Notes under the pieces: generated by a model
Databases searched by the model: none
Told to the model about the DNA's origin: nothing
Seen by the model: only the letters and a program-made list of their open reading frames with translations
Shown: piece by piece, positions 54,104-59,599 of the stretch
Position numbering within the stretch: the first letter of the stretch is position 1
Layout of the letters: every line of letters begins with the position of its first letter
Program-made: the position numbers and the translations under genes
Assembly (NCBI GenBank): GCA_003242085.1
Contig: QBML01000035.1
Location: 1 to 59,599, forward strand
DNA: 59,599 bases
Reading direction: 5' to 3'
Origin: Pseudanabaena frigida
Lineage (GTDB): Bacteria; Cyanobacteriota; Cyanobacteriia; Pseudanabaenales; Pseudanabaenaceae

Positions 54104-54150
54104 AAGTAATCGTAGAGGCAATTCATGAATTGCCTCTACGATTACTTGTA
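54101..54150 (-). terminator. Perfect 50-base palindrome downstream of glmU
   Basis: 54101-54125 and 54126-54150 are exact reverse complements with no spacer. It sits 20 bases beyond the glmU stop on the minus strand and could terminate glmU, although it has no loop and no T-run of note. Confidence 0.75.
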
Positions 54151-54170
54151 GTAAAAACAAGTCTCCGTAA

Positions 54171-55535
54171 CTAATGCTTTTTCTTTCCTTCCGAATCATA
54201 GTAATCAGGCTTAACGATCTGCTTAGCTCTACCGATCGCTAGAGCATTAGACCCAACATTCTCCACAATTGTCGAACCTGCGGCGATATTTACGTTTTCA
54301 CCAATTTGAATTGGAGCAACCAAAACAGAATTAGAACCAGTTTTGCTGCGATCGCCAATTACAGTCTGATGCTTTTTAAAGCCGTCATAATTCGCAGTAA
54401 TCGTTCCTGCGCCAACGTTAACCTGTTTGCCGAGGGTAGCATCGCCTAGATAACTAAGATGGGCAGCATTAGTGCGATCGCCGATTTTGGCATTCTTCAG
54501 TTCCACAAAGTTCCCAATCCGACATTTTTCACCAACCATCGATTCGCCACGAATCCGCGCAAATGGCCCAATTCGACAGTTATCGGCAATTTGACTATCT
54601 TCGATGACCGAGAATTGCACAGTACAGTTCTCGCCAACAATGCTATTTGACAACATACTCGACGGGCCAATCGTTGTACCTGCTCCAACTTTAGTATTAC
54701 CGCGCAAATGAGAATGTGGTTCGATAATTACATTGGGTGCGAGTTCTACTTCATCATCAATCGTAATCGTTTCAGGTAGAAGCATAGTGACACCTGCACG
54801 CATCCATTTTTCTCGCGCTCTTTTTTGCAAAACTTCATAGGCATGGGCTAACTGAAGGCGATCGTTAATTCCTAAGCTCTCATCGGGATCTTCTAAATCG
54901 CTGGCATAAACAGAATTAAGATAATCAAAAACCTCGGTGAGATAATATTCCTTTTGAGCATTGTTAGTCGTGAGTTTTGGTAGAGCCTGAGCAAGTTCTT
55001 GCCAATCAAAACAATAAACTCCAGTGCTAACTCTCTGATTGAGAATCTGTTCGGGCGTACAGTCGCGATGCTCGATGATGCGTTCGATCTTCATATCGCG
55101 ATCGCAAAATACCCGACCATAACCCGTTGGATTCGGCAGAATAGCGGTAAGTACCGTTGCCGAAGCTTTATGTTGGCGATGACTATCGATTAAGGCTTGA
55201 ATGGTTTCTGTCCGCATCAGAGGCGAGTCGCCAGTAAGTACAACTAGTTCACCTTCAAAGCCTGTTAATGGTTCTAATAATTGCTGAATGGCATGTCCTG
55301 TACCTAATTGTTCTGCTTGTTCCGCAAATTCTAAATGAGGATAATCGGCTAAAGCAGCGCGGACTCGATCGCTGCAATAACCCACGATCGCAATACGGCG
55401 ATCGGCATTAAGTGCATCAGTCACATTGAGAACGCGCTCAACTAAGAATTTGCCACCGAGAGGTTGTAATACTTTCGGTAAAGTTGACTTCATGCGCGTT
55501 CCTTTCCCCGCTGCCAATACTGCTACTGCTAACAT
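54171..55535 (-). CDS. glmU: Bifunctional UDP-N-acetylglucosamine pyrophosphorylase / glucosamine-1-phosphate acetyltransferase
   Basis: GlmU makes UDP-GlcNAc for peptidoglycan and lipopolysaccharide. The N-terminal uridyltransferase domain (residues 1-~230) has the signature LAAGKGTRMKS; the C-terminal left-handed beta-helix acetyltransferase domain (about 255-440) shows hexapeptide repeats (GAGTTIGPSS, IGENVNIAAG) and the acceptor region NFVELKNAKIGD with HLSYLGDATLG. The length of 454 residues is standard. ATG at 55535. A MAPEG gene lies 16 bases upstream on the same strand and aspA beyond, which suggests a leftward operon. Confidence 0.97.
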   Translation of the reverse strand: MLAVAVLAAGKGTRMKSTLPKVLQPLGGKFLVERVLNVTDALNADRRIAIVGYCSDRVRAALADYPHLEFAEQAEQLGTGHAIQQLLEPLTGFEGELVVLTGDSPLMRTETIQALIDSHRQHKASATVLTAILPNPTGYGRVFCDRDMKIERIIEHRDCTPEQILNQRVSTGVYCFDWQELAQALPKLTTNNAQKEYYLTEVFDYLNSVYASDLEDPDESLGINDRLQLAHAYEVLQKRAREKWMRAGVTMLLPETITIDDEVELAPNVIIEPHSHLRGNTKVGAGTTIGPSSMLSNSIVGENCTVQFSVIEDSQIADNCRIGPFARIRGESMVGEKCRIGNFVELKNAKIGDRTNAAHLSYLGDATLGKQVNVGAGTITANYDGFKKHQTVIGDRSKTGSNSVLVAPIQIGENVNIAAGSTIVENVGSNALAIGRAKQIVKPDYYDSEGKKKH

Positions 55536-55551
55536 TTTTTGTTCCTCCTTT

Positions 55552-55929
55552 CTATTTTATAAACTGGTAAACAAGATTGGCGATCGCCAGATAGATGATA
55601 TTAAAAAGGGTCAACTGCATTCCCAGCACCCTAAACTGTAAGTTTCCTGTCAGTAGCCCACGTGCATGGATCAATCTACCAGTCAGCAACAAAACACCAC
55701 CTATATGCAGTAGGCTCCAATGCCCCTTATTCAATTCCAATAACAAAAGCAAAATCAGTGATATGGGAATATATTCTGTGGCATTACCTTGAGTGCGAAT
55801 CGCGGCTTGCAGTTCAGGATTGTCACCATCACCCAAGATCACCTGACCTACTTGACGCATCTTAATTACATTGAGTGATAGCCATACAATCAAAAATGAA
55901 AGCAAAGCTGCATAAATAGAAGTAATCAT
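55552..55929 (-). CDS. MAPEG-family membrane protein
   Basis: A 125-residue membrane protein with four helices. The MAPEG pattern is present: the first helix, then VGDG-like ILGDGDNPELQAAIRTQGNATEYIPI (region about residues 32-56) with the conserved Arg-x-Gly-Asn-x-x-Glu stretch, and a later HARGLLTG. Such proteins include glutathione-S-transferase-like and eicosanoid-type enzymes. Bacterial members mostly have unknown substrates. It overlaps neither neighbour (16 and 33 bases away), consistent with co-transcription with glmU and aspA. Confidence 0.85.
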   Translation of the reverse strand: MITSIYAALLSFLIVWLSLNVIKMRQVGQVILGDGDNPELQAAIRTQGNATEYIPISLILLLLLELNKGHWSLLHIGGVLLLTGRLIHARGLLTGNLQFRVLGMQLTLFNIIYLAIANLVYQFIK

Positions 55930-55962
55930 TGGCTGTACCTCAAGCTTAAAGGTGAACTCGTA

Positions 55963-57351
55963 CTAACCATTCGGACGACTCATTTGTTCGAGATTGAGAA
56001 CTTCGGCTAACTTCTCTTCGGTCATCAAGCCTTTGTCTAAAACTACCTGACGCAAAGACTTGCCCGAAGCAAGGGATTCCTTGGCAACATCAGCAGCATT
56101 CAGATAACCAATGTGTGTATTTAGCGCTGTAACTAATGAAAGACTACCTTCAGCATAGGCAAGACATCGATCTTCAACAGCCGTAATACCTCTAATACAT
56201 TTCGTCGCAAGAGTATCGATCGCTTTGCCCAAAATCTCAATGCTCTGAATCAAGTCGTAAGCAATGAGAGGCATCATCACATTTAGTTCCAATTGACCAG
56301 CTTGAGCAGCAAAGGCGATCGCTGTGTCATAACCGATGACCTGATAACAAACCATATTCGTCATTTCGGCAATCACAGGATTATATTTTCCTGGCATGAT
56401 TGAAGAACCTGGTTGTACGGGTGGCAATTGAATCTCGCGTAATCCTGTTTTAGGTCCCGAATCCATTAGGCGTAAGTCGTTAGCAATTTTGCAAGTATCT
56501 TGGGCGAGGTTGCGAATTGAACCTGATACATTCACAAAGGGAGCCATGCTCTGCATCGCTGCCATGAGGTTACTAGCGGGTTTCAGTTCAAATCCTGTAA
56601 TCTCGCTTAGCTTTTCGGCAACGCGATCGCAGTATTGGGGATGTGTATTTAGTCCCGTTCCTGAAGCGCTACCACCTAAGCCCAAGGTTTTCAGGTCATT
56701 TGCGGCTAGATGAATGCGATGAACATGATCGCTAATAATTTGAGCGTAGGCTTGAAATTCATCACCTAGTCTAACTGGGACTGCATCTTGTAAATGGGTA
56801 CGTCCAGACTTGACGATTCCTGCGAAGGCGATCGCTTTAATTCGTAACTGTTCGCTCAAGTTTGCTAAAGCAGGGAATAACACATGATCGAGAGCTAATA
56901 ATGCCCCAATCCGAATTGCCGTAGGGATCACATCATTAGTAGACTGTCCGTAATTAACATGATCGTTAGGGCTAACATTTTTGTAATTGCCTTTTACGTC
57001 ACCTAAGATCTCAAGGGCGCGGTTAGATAAAACTTCATTCACATTCATGTGGTGTGATGTGCCTGCTCCTGCTTGATATACATCGACAACAAACTGATCG
57101 CGTAACTGCCCGTCTAATATTTCATCTGCCGCCGCCGCGATCGCCATGCCCATACCGACAGGGATACAACCGAGTTCGGCGTTAACTAATGCGGTTGCTT
57201 TTTTGATTAGTAAGCAAGCATCAACAAAGGTGGGGAGAGGCTTAAGTCCGCTAATTTTAAAGTTATCGATCGCTCTAGCAGTTTGAATACCATAGTAAAC
57301 ATCATCGGGCAGGGACATTTCCCCCATCGAGTCGCGTTCAGTTCTAGTCAT
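55963..57351 (-). CDS. aspA: Aspartate ammonia-lyase
   Basis: The 462-residue protein belongs to the fumarase/aspartase superfamily. The N-terminus (ERDSMGEMSLPDDVYYGIQT) and C-terminus (LRQVVLDKGLMTEEKLAEVL) fit aspartase, which converts aspartate to fumarate and ammonia, better than class II fumarase. The catalytic loop is GSSIMPGKYNPV; TSxDxxx-like GQSTNDVIPTA and SGRTHLQDAVPV are the other signatures. ATG at 57351. A class II fumarase call is the alternative. Confidence 0.88.
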   Translation of the reverse strand: MTRTERDSMGEMSLPDDVYYGIQTARAIDNFKISGLKPLPTFVDACLLIKKATALVNAELGCIPVGMGMAIAAAADEILDGQLRDQFVVDVYQAGAGTSHHMNVNEVLSNRALEILGDVKGNYKNVSPNDHVNYGQSTNDVIPTAIRIGALLALDHVLFPALANLSEQLRIKAIAFAGIVKSGRTHLQDAVPVRLGDEFQAYAQIISDHVHRIHLAANDLKTLGLGGSASGTGLNTHPQYCDRVAEKLSEITGFELKPASNLMAAMQSMAPFVNVSGSIRNLAQDTCKIANDLRLMDSGPKTGLREIQLPPVQPGSSIMPGKYNPVIAEMTNMVCYQVIGYDTAIAFAAQAGQLELNVMMPLIAYDLIQSIEILGKAIDTLATKCIRGITAVEDRCLAYAEGSLSLVTALNTHIGYLNAADVAKESLASGKSLRQVVLDKGLMTEEKLAEVLNLEQMSRPNG

Positions 57352-57518
57352 AGGAATCTTGTGTTCGGCTGTTTTTTAATATGTGTTATAGATTAATGTT
57401 AACTTGGCAAGTCGAGATTAAATTCATTGATTACGTAATATCGATTTGGAAGTAGTGGTATAGGCTAGCGATCGCCATACTCAGACAATAGTTTAAGCAT
57501 CTTCACCTTTAAAGCTTT

Positions 57519-57527
57519 TGGTATAAT
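57519..57527 (+). promoter_or_regulatory. Extended -10 promoter of parDE
   Basis: TGGTATAAT is a full extended -10 element, 34 bases before the parD ATG. A plausible -35 (CTTCAC) lies 15 bases upstream of the hexamer. Confidence 0.6.
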
Positions 57528-57560
57528 TACTGATAATTTAGATGGCTTAGGATGTAAATC

Positions 57561-57827
57561 ATGAGTATTGCCTTAAAAATTGAGCAAGAGCAGTTTATTC
57601 AAAAAAAGCTCAATAGTGGTAAGTATGGCTCTGCTGAAGAGGTGATTTTTGAGGCGTTTCGGTTGCTTGAGGAAAGAGATAAGCATTACGAGCAATGGCT
57701 TCAAGATACTCGGCAAAAAGTGGCTGATGGTTTAGACCAACTAGATCGAGGTGAAGGGTTGGATAGTGAAACTGTTATGGCAAGATTGAAAGAGCGAGTT
57801 CGTAACGCTCGTGAGAATCATCAATGA
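57561..57827 (+). CDS. parD: ParD-type antitoxin
   Basis: An 88-residue antitoxin of the ribbon-helix-helix/CopG class. The DNA-binding part (SIALKIEQEQFIQKKLNSGKYG, then SAEEVIFEAFRLLEE) is typical of ParD; the C-terminal acidic and charged helix should bind ParE. It binds and represses its own promoter in characterised relatives. Its stop overlaps the parE ATG by four bases (ATGA). Since parE is broken, the antitoxin is probably a relic or acts on another ParE. Confidence 0.9.
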   Translation: MSIALKIEQEQFIQKKLNSGKYGSAEEVIFEAFRLLEERDKHYEQWLQDTRQKVADGLDQLDRGEGLDSETVMARLKERVRNARENHQ

Positions 57828-58131
57828 CAAGCTACATTATTTCTCCATTAGCAAGTCGAGATTTGGATGATATCTTTGACTATTTTGCTGAGTTTAGTGT
57901 TGATGCTGGCGAAAGATTTATTGAGGATTTCAATAAGAAATGTCGTAACTTAGTTGCTTTTCCTAATATTGGTCGCGTCTATACTGAGATAGAGTCTTCT
58001 TTGCGCGGTATTCCTTTAAGTGGCTATATCATCTTCTATCGAGTAACAATAGTTCAGTTGAAATTGTGCGCGTGGTGAGTGGATACAGGGATTTAGATGC
58101 TTTGTTTACTGGAGATAATGAAATAAATTAG
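57824..58131 (+). pseudogene. parE: ParE-type toxin, frameshifted
   Basis: The first 75 residues match ParE (ISPLASRDLDDIFDYFAEFS, GRVYTEIESSLRGIPLSGYIIFYRV), but the frame ends at 58078 with an unrelated tail (TIVQLKLCAW). Shifting by one base near 58049 restores the family's C-terminus: SSVEIVRVVSGYRDLDALF up to TAG at 58129-58131. One base is missing. The lost C-terminal strand and its conserved Arg are needed for toxicity in relatives, so the toxin is likely inactive, unless this is a sequencing error. Confidence 0.85.
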
Positions 58132-58224
58132 TGATCGCAATATCATGCGATCGCTTAGTAAAGCTTTAGCTTTAGTCTGGAATATTGATTTTGCATGATA
58201 TGCTAGTCTTGGCATATTTGTAAT

Positions 58225-58596
58225 GTGAGTAGTTTATTTTTGAAGCCTGTTGAGTGGATTGGGAGTTCGCTAGATGATTTAAAAGATTTCCCAGACGAGG
58301 TTCAGCAAGTTGTGGGCTATGCTTTGTATATCGCTCAATGTGGCGACAAACATCCTACTGCTAAGCCACTTAAGGGTTTTAAAGGTGCTGGCGTTGTGGA
58401 AGTAGTAGAAGATTTTGATGGAGATACTTATCGGGCAGTTTATACAATCAAATTTGCTGATGTGGTTTATGTTTTGCATTCCTTTCAAAAGAAATCGAAG
58501 CAGGGTATTGCTACTCCGAAACAAGATATGGATTTGATTGAAGCAAGGCTAAAACGAGCTAAAGAACACTACTCTGAGCATTACAACAGGAAGTAA
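58225..58596 (+). CDS. higB: RelE/HigB-like toxin (phage Gp49-like)
   Basis: A 123-residue RelE-superfamily protein of the Gp49/HigB subgroup. KPVEWIGSSLDDLKDFPDEVQ opens it; HPTAKPLKGFKGAGVVEVVEDF and YRAVYTIKFADVVYVLHSFQKK carry the Arg and Lys residues that form the mRNA-cleaving surface. The toxin gene comes first and the antitoxin second, the order typical of higBA. Start is GTG at 58225. Stop lies 13 bases before the antitoxin ATG. Confidence 0.88.
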   Translation: MSSLFLKPVEWIGSSLDDLKDFPDEVQQVVGYALYIAQCGDKHPTAKPLKGFKGAGVVEVVEDFDGDTYRAVYTIKFADVVYVLHSFQKKSKQGIATPKQDMDLIEARLKRAKEHYSEHYNRK

Positions 58597-58609
58597 ATAG
58601 AGGTGCAAA

Positions 58610-58939
58610 ATGACTGAAGAGATTAAGGTACAAAAAAGTAGTGGTAATGTGTTTGCTGATTTGGGATTAGAGAATTCTGATGAGTTGCTGGTTAAAGCAG
58701 AACTTGCTTATAAAGTCAGCAGTATCATTACTAAGTTAGGAATAACTCAAGTTGAAGCAGCTAAACTGCTAGGAATCGATCAGCCCAAGATGTCGGCTTT
58801 GATTAATGGCAAATTATCAGGCTTTTCGACTGTGAGGTTGTTTCGATTTTTAAATTCTCTTGGTCGTGATGTGGAGATTGTAGTGAAAGACAAGCCTAAA
58901 TCGCGTTCTCATGCGCGTACTCAGGTTGTGAGTAGATAA
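58610..58939 (+). CDS. higA: HigA-like XRE antitoxin
   Basis: A 109-residue protein with a helix-turn-helix of XRE type (KLGITQVEAAKLLGIDQPKM then SALINGKLSGFS). It should neutralise the upstream toxin and repress the operon. The N-terminal part (VFADLGLENSDELLVKAELA) is the usual leader of this subgroup. Directly downstream lies one copy of a 63-base direct repeat that begins at its stop codon. Confidence 0.88.
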   Translation: MTEEIKVQKSSGNVFADLGLENSDELLVKAELAYKVSSIITKLGITQVEAAKLLGIDQPKMSALINGKLSGFSTVRLFRFLNSLGRDVEIVVKDKPKSRSHARTQVVSR

Positions 58940-59001
58940 AGCGATCGCTTTATTATGCTTATTGGAAGTAATGGTAAAGATTCGCGATCGCTATATCAGG
59001 C
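58939..59001. repeat. 63-base direct repeat, copy 1
   Basis: Identical over all 63 bases to 59369-59431. It contains GCGATCGC sites and TTTATTATGCTTATTGG. It starts at the last base of higA. Confidence 0.92.
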
Positions 59002-59058
59002 GATCGTTTAACTACATCTGCATTTAAAGCTTTATTCCATATTTCTTAAAGAACCCAC

Positions 59059-59064
59059 TATAAT
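59059..59064 (+). promoter_or_regulatory. -10 element of the YefM-like gene
   Basis: TATAAT lies 25 bases before the ATG at 59090. The ribosome site AGGAAG lies at 59079-59084 with five-base spacing. No convincing -35 was seen. Confidence 0.5.
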
Positions 59065-59089
59065 CTTAATAAGATTTCAGGAAGTCATC

Positions 59090-59335
59090 ATGATTGTTGA
59101 AACTAGCGATGCACAGATAGCACCAAACTTAAATCTATTACTCGATCGCGTTGTCAACGATCGCGAGATTATCTACATCAAAAGTCAAGGTGGGGAGAAT
59201 GTTGCCCTGATTGCTGCTGATGAGTTAGAAAGTTTGTTGGAAACTATGCATCTTTTGCGATCGCCTAAAAATGCGGAACGTTTGTTAAATGCTATTAGTC
59301 GCGCTAGAACGAATGCAGAAACTTCTCAAATATAA
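59090..59335 (+). CDS. YefM/Phd-type antitoxin without an adjacent toxin
   Basis: An 81-residue antitoxin: ETSDAQIAPNLNLLLDRVVND is the N-terminal DNA-binding fold, EIIYIKSQGGENVALIAADELESLLETMHLL the family's middle, and the C-terminal part is a charged helix for toxin binding. It lacks the usual YoeB toxin downstream: only noncoding sequence and a repeat follow to about 59550. The gene is bounded by two identical 63-base repeats (58939-59001 and 59369-59431), so recombination may have removed or moved its toxin. Confidence 0.88.
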   Translation: MIVETSDAQIAPNLNLLLDRVVNDREIIYIKSQGGENVALIAADELESLLETMHLLRSPKNAERLLNAISRARTNAETSQI

Positions 59336-59368
59336 GTTTTTACAATGTAGATATCACTATTGAACAAG

Positions 59369-59431
59369 AAGCGATCGCTTTATTATGCTTATTGGAAGTA
59401 ATGGTAAAGATTCGCGATCGCTATATCAGGC
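59369..59431. repeat. 63-base direct repeat, copy 2
   Basis: Exact match to 58939-59001. It lies 33 bases downstream of the YefM-like gene; the rest of the sequence to 59553 shows no gene. Confidence 0.92.
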
Positions 59432-59553
59432 AACTACTCAAAAGCTTCTAGCTTTAATGCTTTATGAGAGCTAATCTTTGAGTTTAGGTAGATTTAGGGT
59501 AGTGATCAAGAGGGAATGATAAGAATCATAGATTGGATGAGAGTATTGTAGTG

Positions 59554-59599
59554 ATGGACAAAAAGCCAAATCATAGCAATGTGATTATCGAACTTTTTA
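59554..59599 (+). CDS. Possible start of a gene running off the window
   Basis: ATG at 59554 opens a frame (MDKKPNHSNVIIELF) that reaches the window edge without a stop. There is no good ribosome site and only 15 codons are visible, so it is weakly supported. Confidence 0.3.
   Translation, partial: MDKKPNHSNVIIELF

Noticed and set aside
58043-58055. Programmed frameshift in parE
   Set aside because: There is no slippery heptamer or downstream stimulatory structure at ACAATAGTT; loss of one base is more likely.
1-59599. tRNA or rRNA genes
   Set aside because: I scanned intergenic stretches by eye for cloverleaf signatures such as GGTTCGA-x-TCC and for conserved rRNA stretches and found none; a covariance-model search would be needed to exclude small RNAs.

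Overview
The window is a stretch of cyanobacterial chromosome. The octamer GCGATCGC (HIP1) recurs throughout, and several genes are cyanobacterial hallmarks: ApcD (allophycocyanin alpha-B), a Psb32-like TPM protein, an SLH-OprB porin, a DUF4079 membrane protein and a threonyl-tRNA synthetase without the TGS domain. Moderate GC and the gene set would suit a Pseudanabaena-like lineage, but genus is inference only. About 50 genes are supported. I recognise no rRNA, tRNA, CRISPR array, intact insertion sequence or prophage.

Layout. 1-7.6 kb is core metabolism: porin, HEAT-repeat protein, glucokinase, PdxH, cupin, ThrS. 7.7-15.4 kb is a type I restriction-modification locus: hsdM leftwards, then hsdR, an Rpn-family nuclease and hsdS rightwards. 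hsdR is cut by one in-frame TAG just before helicase motif VI. Copies of a GTAGGGGTTTGG palindromic repeat separate its genes. 15.4-34 kb is mixed housekeeping: a MOSC-alkyltransferase-like fusion, ArgS, an EndoV-like protein, a C39-type peptidase, DedA, an EEP lipoprotein, a Ser/Thr kinase, a HAD phosphatase, a TPR protein, Psb32 and DUF4079.

34-42 kb carries a 1693-residue STAND NTPase with 14 WD40 repeats, a prohibitin-like protein, and a tightly coupled pair of a DUF3696 AAA ATPase and a PIN-like nuclease that looks like a compact defence or toxin module. 42-51.3 kb has a transglutaminase-fold membrane protein lacking catalytic Cys and His, apcD, a JmjC/cupin-8 protein, and a three-gene signalling cluster. 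The first kinase of that cluster has a complete ethylene-receptor-type copper site; the other two proteins each start with a receiver and end in a kinase. 51.6-57.4 kb has an orphan RnfD/NqrB-like protein with a DUF2330 protein, then glmU, a MAPEG protein and aspA leftwards. 57.5-59.4 kb is a toxin-antitoxin island: parD with frameshifted parE, higBA, and a lone YefM-type antitoxin between two identical 63-base repeats.

Intergenic space is full of long, near-perfect palindromes. Many serve as bidirectional terminators. A subset shares terminal inverted repeats (GCTATAGCAAT) and sub-terminal sequence, while the central arms differ between copies yet stay exactly self-complementary. This family is the most unusual structural feature. 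The strongest gene-level candidates for something new are the DUF3696-PIN pair, the ethylene-receptor cluster and the Rpn gene embedded in the disabled restriction locus.
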